From Prevotellaceae bacterium UBA3646 (GTDB taxonomy: Bacteria > Bacteroidota > Bacteroidia > Bacteroidales > Bacteroidaceae): 6,440 nucleotides of DNA. This document shows positions 1-5,620 of the stretch, piece after piece. A program made the position numbers and the translations under genes. Position 1 is the stretch's first letter. The number at the start of each line of letters is the position of its first letter. The stretch spans positions 1 through 6,440 of the forward strand of contig DFKL01000125.1 of the NCBI GenBank assembly GCA_002373535.1, in the 5' to 3' direction. The notes beneath the pieces were generated by a model that searched no databases, was not told the origin of the DNA, and worked only from the letters and a program-made list of their open reading frames with translations.

Positions 1-685
1 ACTGTATCTTGCTGAGGTTCAGCTTATAGAATGAGAGTATTGAAAGTATGGCGCTAAGTGAGCCTTCTTCGTGCGGCAGTGAGAATACGAGTGAGGCTTT
101 GTTGGTCTTGGCCTTATTCCTGAGCTTGTCTGCCTTCGCCTTGCTTGCCAAGACGAGGAATCGGGTATAGTTGTGCTTGTTTGTCTCTATTCCTTCCTCA
201 AGGACTTTCATCCCGTATATGACGGCGGCGTCCTTGTGGCATATTGCTGCATGGCCGTGCAGTTGCCTGCGCTTGATGGTCTCTGCCGCTCCGGCTGTGT
301 CGGCGACTTCTACGACCTTTAGTCCATCGTGCTTGTTCAGGAAGTCCCGGCACTGCATAAGGGCCACTGGATGGGAGTTGACTTCCACGATGTCTGCCCA
401 GTTGTCCTCGGGCAGGCACATTATGGAATGGCTTATGCGCAGCTTGTGCTCGCCGACGATTGTAAGTCCGGATTCTCGCAAGAGTTCATAGTTGTGCAGC
501 AGGCTGCCGGCTATCGTGTTCTCGATGGCTACGATGGCTACCATGTCTTGGTCGGACGCCATTGCTTCGAACACGCCTTCGAACGTGTCACACTCCACGA
601 GTTCCAGTGCCTCGCCGTCGAAATACCGGTGTGCGGCTATGTCGTGAAAACTGCCTTTTATTCCTTGTATCGCAATTCGTCTCAT
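1..685 (-). CDS. pheA: Prephenate dehydratase, C-terminus cut by window edge
   Basis: Prephenate dehydratase converts prephenate to phenylpyruvate, the committed cytosolic step to phenylalanine. The reading frame stays open from the ATG at 685 to the left edge, giving 228 residues. The visible part has the family's order: MRRIAIQGIKGSF at the N-terminus, IENTIAGSL (54-62), SHPVALMQC (104-112), and NYTRF (172-176), which holds the Thr-Arg-Phe catalytic motif. From about residue 197 an ACT regulatory domain begins (SLVFSLPHEEGSLSAILSIL). It normally carries an ESRP phenylalanine-binding motif, which would lie just beyond the edge. There is no fused chorismate mutase at the N-terminus, so this is the monofunctional form. 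The ATG lies 10 bases after the T-tract of an intrinsic terminator and follows an aromatic-rich leader ORF, so expression is very probably controlled by attenuation. In many Bacteroidales pheA is followed by an aminotransferase, a DAHP synthase/chorismate mutase and tyrA; those would lie outside this window. Confidence 0.95.
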   Translation of the reverse strand, partial: MRRIAIQGIKGSFHDIAAHRYFDGEALELVECDTFEGVFEAMASDQDMVAIVAIENTIAGSLLHNYELLRESGLTIVGEHKLRISHSIMCLPEDNWADIVEVNSHPVALMQCRDFLNKHDGLKVVEVADTAGAAETIKRRQLHGHAAICHKDAAVIYGMKVLEEGIETNKHNYTRFLVLASKAKADKLRNKAKTNKASLVFSLPHEEGSLSAILSILSFYKLNLSKIQ

Positions 686-694
686 ATATATAAT

Positions 695-726
695 AAAAAA
701 TCCCGGTCGTCTATGAGCGGGATTCT
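695..726 (-). terminator. Intrinsic terminator in the pheA leader (attenuator)
   Basis: Read on the minus strand, AATCCCG (724-718) pairs perfectly with CGGGATT (705-699) across a 12-base loop, and the run of T continues to 695. The A residues at 726-727 can extend the stem into the T-tract. It ends 10 bases before the pheA ATG and downstream of a short ORF rich in Tyr and Phe codons. It therefore cannot be the end of a separate gene and is best read as a conditional terminator controlling entry into pheA. Confidence 0.85.
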
Positions 727-777
727 TGTTTTTCGTCTGTCTGTCGAAGTCTACTCTAATCAAAAATGCATCCGCCC
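715..777 (-). promoter_or_regulatory. Candidate antiterminator stem of the pheA attenuator
   Basis: On the minus strand GGGCGG (777-772), which starts at the last base of the leader ORF stop codon, can pair with CCGCTC (720-715) in six pairs, one of them G-U. This pairing uses CCG (720-718), three of the seven bases of the terminator's 5' arm, so the two structures exclude each other. A smaller TTCG/CGAA stem and facing T5 and A5 runs inside the loop could add stability. A ribosome at the leader stop codon would cover 777-772. A ribosome stalled in the aromatic run at 806-792 would leave most or all of it free. The pairing is read by eye; no folding energy was calculated. Confidence 0.6.
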
Positions 778-833
778 TAACATCTGGTGCTAAAGTAAAA
801 ATAATAGTCGCAAAGGTAACGGTATGACATCAT
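777..833 (-). CDS. Aromatic-rich leader peptide controlling pheA (pheL-like)
   Basis: This 18-codon ORF, too short for usual gene calling, reads MMSYRYLCDYYFYFSTRC followed by TAG. Seven of 18 residues are aromatic: Tyr at 4, 6, 10, 11 and 13, Phe at 12 and 14, with five in a row at 10-14 (YYFYF). It starts about 15 bases after the expected transcription start of the promoter at 855-886 and is preceded by an A-rich stretch (AAACAAG), not a Shine-Dalgarno site. Its stop lies 51 bases before the terminator stem that precedes pheA. Composition, position and the alternative RNA pairings match leader peptides of amino acid operons such as E. coli pheL, though it has no evident sequence kinship to that peptide. 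The inferred role is to sense charged tRNA-Tyr and tRNA-Phe: stalling at codons 10-14 would favour the antiterminator and expression of pheA. Having more Tyr than Phe codons suggests a combined Phe/Tyr operon. The second ATG, at 830, could also serve as the start. Confidence 0.82.
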   Translation of the reverse strand: MMSYRYLCDYYFYFSTRC

Positions 834-854
834 CTTGTTTGGTGTTTCCAACGG

Positions 855-886
855 CAAAGGTATGTATTTTAGCAATAGCAACCAAA
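855..886 (-). promoter_or_regulatory. Bacteroidota-type promoter for the pheA leader
   Basis: On the minus strand TTTG (886-883), a 20-base spacer and TACCTTTG (862-855) match the Bacteroidota primary sigma factor consensus of TTTG at -33 and TAnnTTTG at -7. The predicted start falls near 848. That gives an RNA of about 160 bases before pheA, holding the leader ORF and attenuator. This is the best two-box promoter match in the window. Confidence 0.75.
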
Positions 887-925
887 GGGTTTTTGAAAAA
901 AAAACGTTCCATGGCGGCAATCTGG

Positions 926-1123
926 CTATTTTTTGTTGTCGAACCTGCCTGATATGCCGTCGACTATAGCGGGCTCCAGCTCTGCTGCACGCTTGAGGTC
1001 GGCCATGGCGCCGGCGTGGTCTCCGCTCATCATCTTCAGCCGTCCGCGTTCCCTCAGGACGTAGGCATTCTCGCCATTCTGTTCCATTTCTGCCGTCATG
1101 GCTTCTATGAGTTGCTGCAGCAT
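926..1123 (-). CDS. Small single-TPR protein overlapping the mtnN end
   Basis: A 65-residue protein with one clear tetratricopeptide repeat at about residues 20-53. Counting from Ala20, Gly27, Ala39, Leu43, Ala46 and Pro51 fall on TPR consensus positions 8, 20, 24, 27 and 32, and the ending AAELEP is typical. There is no signal peptide or membrane segment, so it should be cytosolic. One TPR is normally too little to bind a peptide alone, so it may pair with another protein or with itself. Its ATG lies inside the last codons of the upstream nucleosidase gene (19-base overlap, different frame), which suggests translational coupling and one transcript. The partner and function are unknown. The TPR pattern makes a chance ORF unlikely, but the small size leaves some doubt. 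Confidence 0.72.
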   Translation of the reverse strand: MLQQLIEAMTAEMEQNGENAYVLRERGRLKMMSGDHAGAMADLKRAAELEPAIVDGISGRFDNKK

Positions 1124-1854
1124 AGGTTCCTGATTTCTTCTATTATCCTAACATTTGCCTTGTTCAGCTCTTCGCTGGCCCTTGCAAGGTTTTGGCTGAA
1201 ATCCTCGTATGTCTCTGCGCCGTTGTCGCACAGGTCTGTGACGCTTTTTACGAACAATACCGGAACGTCGTACAGTGAGCACACGAAGGCTACGGCCGCT
1301 CCTTCCATATCCTTCAGCGCGCCATCGTTGGCCATGATTATCTCCCGGTCGCATGGTTGCATGTCCAGTGAGCTGCCGGTCGTCACCTTGCCCATCGGGA
1401 GGCTGAGCCTCCGGGCTATCTCTGCCGTGCCGTCCCATACGGGATAGTTGCCAAGTGCCTGCGTCCCCCATGCATCGTCGCCGGGGACGCGCCTGTCATG
1501 GAACATAGCTCCGCTGCCAAGGTAGACTTGGGCGATCTCTGCGCCGTTTGACTGGAAGGCACCGCAAGTTCCGCTGTTTACCACAAGGTCGGGATTGAGT
1601 TTCTGGATTGCTGCCATAGTGGCCACGCAGGCGGCTTCGCAACCGACCAGGTCTGTGCCATGCTGGCGGCCGTTGAGCACTACGTATAGCTTGTCACCGG
1701 GGCCATGGGGAGCTCTCATGTCTGGCCGGTCCAGATCTGCGCTGAACAGCTTGCATGGCAACGGTTCGAAGAAGCCTTTGGCTTCCTCAACGCCGAAGTG
1801 GCTGATAAAGGGCCTTGCCTCGGCTTCCATAGCTATGATATATACAATGGTCAA
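1105..1854 (-). CDS. mtnN: 5'-methylthioadenosine/S-adenosylhomocysteine nucleosidase
   Basis: This cytosolic enzyme cleaves methylthioadenosine and S-adenosylhomocysteine to adenine plus the thioribose or ribosyl-homocysteine product, clearing inhibitory by-products of SAM use. It belongs to the PNP/UDP phosphorylase superfamily. Numbered from the TTG at 1854 (249 residues), it shows VYIIAMEAEA with Glu12 as the likely proton donor, NSGTCGAF near 93-100, FHDRRVP near 118-124, DMEGAAVAFV with Met183-Glu184 for substrate binding, and VKSVTDL with catalytic Asp207. The phrases GTCG, FHDRR and LKDMEGAAVA resemble plant-type MTA nucleosidases more than the E. coli enzyme. An upstream TTG at 1875 is unlikely because it lies inside the -7 box. 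The ATG at 1830 would remove the first beta strand, leaving the TTG at 1854 as the best start. The gene is followed, with overlap, by the small TPR gene. A purine nucleoside phosphorylase is the main alternative but fits less well. Confidence 0.9.
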   Translation of the reverse strand: MTIVYIIAMEAEARPFISHFGVEEAKGFFEPLPCKLFSADLDRPDMRAPHGPGDKLYVVLNGRQHGTDLVGCEAACVATMAAIQKLNPDLVVNSGTCGAFQSNGAEIAQVYLGSGAMFHDRRVPGDDAWGTQALGNYPVWDGTAEIARRLSLPMGKVTTGSSLDMQPCDREIIMANDGALKDMEGAAVAFVCSLYDVPVLFVKSVTDLCDNGAETYEDFSQNLARASEELNKANVRIIEEIRNLCCSNS

Positions 1855-1872
1855 ATGTGTAAAGATTATGCA

Positions 1873-1880
1873 CAAATATA
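1873..1880 (-). promoter_or_regulatory. -7 box for mtnN and the TPR gene
   Basis: TATATTTG on the minus strand matches TAnnTTTG exactly. Transcription should begin near 1866, about 12 bases before the TTG start at 1854. No good TTTG is seen at the expected -33 position, so the call rests on one box and its placement. Confidence 0.5.
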
Positions 1881-1943
1881 CGTTTTTTTTGTTTGAACAC
1901 GGCCTATATATGGGTATTTTTTCAACGTTACCGAGTTTTTTAG

Positions 1944-1951
1944 TAATTTTG
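1944..1951 (+). promoter_or_regulatory. -7 box for the EamA transporter gene
   Basis: TAATTTTG on the plus strand matches TAnnTTTG, and a T-rich run (1917-1922) stands where the -33 box should be, although without the final G. The start would fall near 1958, leaving a leader of about 60 bases before the ATG at 2018. It diverges from the mtnN promoter in the same intergenic region. Confidence 0.5.
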
Positions 1952-2017
1952 CGGCCGAAAAGTGTGCCTCTTATCTGTCGTGGCGCTCTAACGTACTACA
2001 AACTGGCTACTGAATTC

Positions 2018-2950
2018 ATGGGGCAGTTAATCGCAATTGTCGTCGCCGTATGCTGGACTGGTACTGCGTTGCTGGCCGACGTCGCAAGCCGCAGGGTCGG
2101 TGCCAGCGTCCTGAACGTATGGCGCATGTTGATGGCCTTGCCGCTATTGTGGCTTACGTACTATTGCCTGTCGGGAGAGGTCTGGCCAAGGGATGCCGGA
2201 ATGACGGCATGGCTATGGCTGCTGGGCAGTGGCTTCGTAGGATTTGTGGTCGGTGACTATTGTCTGTTCCATTCGTATATGGTAATCGGCAGCAGGTTCG
2301 GGCAGTTGCTGATGACGCTTGCTTCGCCTTTTGCTGCCGTGGCGGCTTACTTCATCATGGGCGAGGGCATGGGCTCTACTGCCGTGGCTGGCATGTTTAT
2401 CACGATGTCCGGCATTGCGATGAGCATTATGGGACGCTCTGAGGCCGTGGCTGAGCCTGGGGGAAAGAAATACGGATGGCGTGAGAGGAAGATTGCCTTG
2501 AGGCTACCTCTGAGGGGTGTACTGCTGGGCATCGGGGCTGCCATGGGTCAGGGTGTCGGCCTGGTGCTAAGCAAGATGGGGATGCTGGAATGGGGGGCTA
2601 CGGGGCCGGATGTGGCTGTCGCGGCTACGATGATGCGTGGGCTAATGGGGCTTGCCGGGTTCAGTATAACGCTGTTGGTTCGTGGTGAACAACGTGACTT
2701 GTTGCTTCCATTGAAGTCAAGGGTATCATTCCTTGCGACTGCCGGTTCCGTAATCCTGGGGCCCTTTGTAGGCGTAAGCCTTTCGCTGATGGCTGTAAGC
2801 ATGACTTCGTCCGGTGTGGCGCAGACTCTGATGTCGCTTACTCCTGTCTTTATAATATGGCCCAGCCATGTGTTGTTTCACTCCCGGGTACGTGCCATAG
2901 AGGTCGTGGGAGCCGTAATAGCCGTAGCCGGTGCCATGTTGTTGTTCTGA
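2018..2950 (+). CDS. EamA-family (DMT superfamily) membrane transporter
   Basis: A 310-residue inner membrane protein with about ten hydrophobic helices in two halves of five, the usual length and plan of EamA/drug-metabolite transporters. Approximate helices are at 2-20, 31-50, 62-84, 90-110, 114-133, 160-185, 197-216, 231-252, 258-278 and 290-310. They are split by a charged cytoplasmic loop at about 134-158 (GGKKYGWRERK). Motifs typical of the family include the N-terminal VCWTGTALLAD, and SPFAAVAAYFIMGE and LTPVFIIWPSHVLF at the ends of the two repeats. The reading frame is open further upstream, but that stretch is the reverse of mtnN. The ATG at 2018 starts directly with helix 1 and lies downstream of a promoter box. 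Substrates in this family range from amino acids to metabolites and drugs and cannot be read from sequence. No neighbour suggests one. Confidence 0.88.
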   Translation: MGQLIAIVVAVCWTGTALLADVASRRVGASVLNVWRMLMALPLLWLTYYCLSGEVWPRDAGMTAWLWLLGSGFVGFVVGDYCLFHSYMVIGSRFGQLLMTLASPFAAVAAYFIMGEGMGSTAVAGMFITMSGIAMSIMGRSEAVAEPGGKKYGWRERKIALRLPLRGVLLGIGAAMGQGVGLVLSKMGMLEWGATGPDVAVAATMMRGLMGLAGFSITLLVRGEQRDLLLPLKSRVSFLATAGSVILGPFVGVSLSLMAVSMTSSGVAQTLMSLTPVFIIWPSHVLFHSRVRAIEVVGAVIAVAGAMLLF

Positions 2951-2959
2951 CATGCATGC

Positions 2960-4282
2960 TCACCTGCACATCTCGACACATAGTATGTTCTGCAGGGCAT
3001 GTGCTGAATGGTTTCCGGATATGTCGTTCATGAGTATGGAGAATGCCAGCAGGTGACCGTTCTGTGCCTTGAGGTAGCCGGACAGTGTAGAGACGCCATT
3101 GACAGTCCCGGTCTTGGCGCGTACGTTGCCATGTGCGAGCGTGTTGCGCATGCGCCTGCCGAGAGTTCCGTCCAGCCCTGCCTGGGGCATGGATTCGAGC
3201 AGGGGGCGGTATATCTTAGGGTTGTTGTAAGCATAGCGCAGAACGGCGACCAACACTTCCGGTGTAGTCCTGTTGGCGTGCGACAGTCCACTGCCGTCCT
3301 GTATAATATAGTCGCTGATATTCGCTCCTGCCTTGCGTATGACGTCCCTGACACGTTCCTTGCAGGCTTCGTAGCTCCATGTGCTGTCTTGCCTGGCCAG
3401 GCTCAGCAGCACTGACTCGGCATACGCATTGTCGCTGTTCTTCATCATCCGCTTGAGTACTACCGGCAGTGGGGTGGCCAGCGAGGTATATAGCTCGCCG
3501 ATACTGTCCAGCGGACTGCTGACGGTTGAGTAGGGTGTCTTGTCTCGGAATGATATTCCGTCGTCCTTCAACTGTGCCACTACGTTCTGTGCAATGCTCC
3601 TCGATGCGTGCCTGTTCCAAAACCATCCCATTCCTGGCATCCTTTGCCTGAGGGGCACGTAGCTGACGACCTCTCCGTCTATCGAGTCTACGTCTATCCC
3701 AAGCAGCTTCTGTGCGATATACTCTGCGGCTTCCTTGTCCAGCGTGGGATCGAAATGGTCGTGGATGTATATCTTTCCTTTGGCATACTCGTGGTCATCC
3801 GTGTCACGGCACAGCCACATGTCTGTCCTGATGTCTGTCTTGAAGTGATACGACATGCCAAGGTCGTCAAGGGCTGCCACGGCGACGAAGATCTTCTGGT
3901 TGCTGGCCGGTATGTACAATTCACGGCTGTTATGGGTATACAGCATCGAGTCGGCTGTCAGGTCCCACACGGCTATGCCTATGCGGTCACGCAGGGTTAT
4001 GGTCTTGCGACGGGTCGTGTATACATAGCTCCTTCTCCTTCTGCGGCCGCGTCTGACGGGCTTGCGCGTCCTGACCGTGACCGTGGCGGTGCGGTGGCGG
4101 GCCAGCATAGAGTCCAGACGGAAGCGCAGGCTCTCGTCCCACGACATGGGGACCTGTGGAACGATATCTGTCGTATCCTCGGTTATATCTGTTACTATTT
4201 CCTCGTCGTCTGTGTCTTGTGCCATCGTCCCTGACACGAATAGCAGCACCAGGGCTGAAAACAGCAGAAATCTCTTTGTCAT
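2960..4282 (-). CDS. dacB: Periplasmic D-Ala-D-Ala carboxypeptidase/endopeptidase, PBP4 (peptidase S13)
   Basis: This penicillin-binding protein removes terminal D-alanine from, or cuts cross-links in, peptidoglycan. From the ATG at 4282 it is 440 residues. A signal peptide (MTKRFLLFSALVLLF) has likely cleavage after Ala21. The three serine-transferase motifs are present: SNQK with nucleophile Ser127 and Lys130, SDN at 283-285, and KTG at 390-392. The class C landmark DGSGLSHANRTTP is at 329-341. SxxK and SxN are only about 155 residues apart against roughly 240 in E. coli PBP4, so the inserted domain is reduced. Between the signal peptide and catalytic domain lie an acidic stretch (about 23-39) and an arginine-rich stretch (about 71-93). 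The upstream ATG at 4297 is unlikely because it falls within a few bases of the predicted transcription start. The gene ends 9 bases from the convergent transporter gene. Confidence 0.93.
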   Translation of the reverse strand: MTKRFLLFSALVLLFVSGTMAQDTDDEEIVTDITEDTTDIVPQVPMSWDESLRFRLDSMLARHRTATVTVRTRKPVRRGRRRRRSYVYTTRRKTITLRDRIGIAVWDLTADSMLYTHNSRELYIPASNQKIFVAVAALDDLGMSYHFKTDIRTDMWLCRDTDDHEYAKGKIYIHDHFDPTLDKEAAEYIAQKLLGIDVDSIDGEVVSYVPLRQRMPGMGWFWNRHASRSIAQNVVAQLKDDGISFRDKTPYSTVSSPLDSIGELYTSLATPLPVVLKRMMKNSDNAYAESVLLSLARQDSTWSYEACKERVRDVIRKAGANISDYIIQDGSGLSHANRTTPEVLVAVLRYAYNNPKIYRPLLESMPQAGLDGTLGRRMRNTLAHGNVRAKTGTVNGVSTLSGYLKAQNGHLLAFSILMNDISGNHSAHALQNILCVEMCR

Positions 4283-4312
4283 CGGCAAAAGTGGCATATG
4301 TCATCGGCAAAA
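4277..4312. repeat. 14-bp direct repeat at the dacB start
   Basis: TGTCATCGGCAAAA occurs exactly at 4277-4290 and again at 4299-4312, 22 bases apart. One copy covers the dacB ATG (4282) and the other covers most of its -7 box, so the second ATG and a TTTTG run are copies of each other. It looks like a small local duplication; a protein-binding direct repeat is also possible. Confidence 0.8.
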
Positions 4313-4339
4313 TTAGCAAAATTCCTCTCTATATGCGAA
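4308..4339 (-). promoter_or_regulatory. Promoter for dacB
   Basis: TAATTTTG on the minus strand (4315-4308) matches TAnnTTTG. After a 20-base spacer, TTCG (4339-4336) is a one-mismatch form of the TTTG -33 box. Transcription would start near 4301, about 20 bases before the chosen ATG at 4282. Confidence 0.55.
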
Positions 4340-4378
4340 GTTTTTATCCCGAATGTGTGTTTTTTGTGATAAATGGAT

Positions 4379-4386
4379 TAACTTTG
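4379..4386 (+). promoter_or_regulatory. -7 box for the lipoprotein-guaD unit
   Basis: TAACTTTG on the plus strand is an exact TAnnTTTG match 24 bases before the lipoprotein ATG, with a start expected near 4393. A TTTG at 4363-4366 is too close to serve as the usual -33 box. The region diverges from the dacB promoter. Confidence 0.5.
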
Positions 4387-4410
4387 ACAGAAAAACCGGG
4401 GGCAGAAACA

Positions 4411-5124
4411 ATGAAATGCCTTATATATATCATCCAGCCGCTGTTGCTCGCGGCATGCTTTATGGCATCGTGTTCAGAAGGGCGCATAGTCTCGTCCCGC
4501 ATAGAGAACGGCTCGGTCGTGCTCAGCGCTGACAGCACGTTGCATGACACGGTATTCCTGGATTTGAGCGGCCATTGGGACGAATATGACACGTATGCCT
4601 TCCAAGACATGGGTACAGAGAAATACGGCAACGGCAAATATCATCGCGTGGGCGAGGTGCTCCTCTGCATCAACACCGGCACCACGGACACCATAGTCAG
4701 TGCATACAAGGAGGTTACGTTCTATCCCATAATACGCCGCGATTATCTTGACGAGGCTGAAGCGGACTACATAGTTCTGCCGCATCTGGGATATGCCATA
4801 CACGAGGCATTGCCTGTAGACAAAGGTCTTGTAGGCTATCCCGACGGCGAGGCATACACGCTCACCCCAGTACACTGGCACTTTGCCGACATACCCCGTC
4901 GCAATGTGGTCAAGTCGGCCAAGGAGGCTTGCAGGGACAGCCGGTACAAACATGTGTGGCGACGCTATGCGATGAGCTACCGTCGCGGCGATTTCCTAAA
5001 GGATGGCATGTTTACCTACTTCCCCTTATACTATAAGATAATACTCAACTGCAAGAATGCTGATGGCAGGACATACCAGCGCAGCATAGCTTACACTGAG
5101 CATCCTGCAGTATTAAAACCCTGA
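4411..5124 (+). CDS. Hypothetical lipoprotein
   Basis: A 237-residue protein I do not recognise. It begins MKCLIYIIQPLLLAACFMAS and then CSEG. This is a lipoprotein signal peptide with two possible lipidated cysteines: Cys21 (MASC followed by SEG, the look common in Bacteroidales) or Cys16 (LAAC, a strict lipobox). The mature part has no further membrane segment and is rich in beta-type stretches and aromatic residues. Examples are VFLDLSGHWDEYDTYAF near 50-66, the dense Tyr/Asp run RRDYLDEAEADYIVLP near 110-125, and HWHF near 156-159. A basic segment (about 170-195) with several Arg and Lys residues precedes a C-terminal strand pattern (FTYFPLYYKIILNC). No catalytic motif is evident. It should be anchored in the cell envelope. 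Its stop lies 12 bases before guaD, so the two are probably cotranscribed, although an envelope protein and a cytosolic deaminase have no obvious shared task. The start at 4411 is set by the signal peptide; the frame is open further upstream. Confidence 0.8.
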   Translation: MKCLIYIIQPLLLAACFMASCSEGRIVSSRIENGSVVLSADSTLHDTVFLDLSGHWDEYDTYAFQDMGTEKYGNGKYHRVGEVLLCINTGTTDTIVSAYKEVTFYPIIRRDYLDEAEADYIVLPHLGYAIHEALPVDKGLVGYPDGEAYTLTPVHWHFADIPRRNVVKSAKEACRDSRYKHVWRRYAMSYRRGDFLKDGMFTYFPLYYKIILNCKNADGRTYQRSIAYTEHPAVLKP

Positions 5125-5136
5125 ACAATCCCTATC

Positions 5137-5610
5137 ATGACACAGCAAGATCATAAATTCATGCAACTGGCCATAGATGCCAGCATAGAGAACGTAAAGA
5201 ACGGCGGTGGCCCATTCGGTGCCGTAATTGTACGCGACGGACAGGTTATCGCCACTGGCGTAAACCGCGTAACTGCAAACAACGACCCTACGGCACATGC
5301 CGAAGTGTCGGCTATCCGGGCCGCATGTGCAAAATTGGGAACATTTCATCTTCAGGACTGTGTAATATACACTTCCTGCGAGCCATGCCCGATGTGTCTG
5401 AGTGCAATATACTGGAGCGGTATAGGTTCCATATACTACGGCAATACGGCTCAGGATGCCGATGACATAGGCTTCAGCGACAAGTTTATATATGACGAGC
5501 TTGCGACTCCGGTAGCCAGACGCAGCATTCCTGTCCACAACATCATGCGTCAGGATGCACTGAGAGCCTTTCGTGCCTGGGAGGAAAAGGAGGACAAGAT
5601 AGAGTATTAG
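5137..5610 (+). CDS. guaD: Guanine deaminase (CDA-superfamily nucleoside deaminase)
   Basis: This enzyme hydrolyses guanine to xanthine and ammonia in cytosolic purine salvage or breakdown. The 157-residue length is that of the Bacillus subtilis GuaD group. Visible motifs are NGGGPFGAVIVRDG (22-35), TAHAEV with zinc ligand His54 and proton-shuttling Glu56, and TSCEPCPMC with zinc ligands Cys84 and Cys87. The segment DADDIGFSDKFIYDEL, with Asp115, lies in the region linked to guanine selection in that group. The protein ends in IEY, so the C-terminal tyrosine that caps the active site in the domain-swapped B. subtilis dimer is kept (Tyr157). tRNA adenosine deaminase TadA shares the HAE and PCxxC motifs but lacks this C-terminal region, so guanine deaminase is the better call. 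It follows the lipoprotein gene by 12 bases on the same strand and converges with the flavoprotein gene. Confidence 0.92.
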   Translation: MTQQDHKFMQLAIDASIENVKNGGGPFGAVIVRDGQVIATGVNRVTANNDPTAHAEVSAIRAACAKLGTFHLQDCVIYTSCEPCPMCLSAIYWSGIGSIYYGNTAQDADDIGFSDKFIYDELATPVARRSIPVHNIMRQDALRAFRAWEEKEDKIEY

Positions 5611-5620
5611 TCCACCTATG

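Noticed and set aside
329..793. 154-residue plus-strand ORF
   Set aside because: It runs opposite pheA and its leader; the minus-strand product is a clear prephenate dehydratase, and this frame shows no family pattern.
695..848. Riboswitch or T-box in the pheA leader
   Set aside because: No T-box landmarks or known riboswitch core are visible, and the aromatic-rich ORF explains the terminator arrangement.
894..925. Intrinsic terminator after the TPR gene (T9 run on the minus strand, 904-896)
   Set aside because: The T-run is clear, but only three-pair or self-palindromic stems (CCATGG) precede it, so no convincing hairpin supports it.
1016..1447. 143-residue plus-strand ORF
   Set aside because: Antisense shadow of the TPR and nucleosidase genes, whose protein motifs are unambiguous.
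1595..2017. N-terminal extension of the EamA transporter to 451 residues
   Set aside because: The extra 141 codons are the reverse of mtnN and its promoter region; the family length and first helix fit the ATG at 2018.
3608..4234. 208-residue plus-strand ORF
   Set aside because: Antisense to dacB, whose SxxK, SxN and KTG motifs are intact.
4156..4410. N-terminal extension of the lipoprotein
   Set aside because: It would overlap dacB and its promoter and bury the lipoprotein signal peptide inside the protein.
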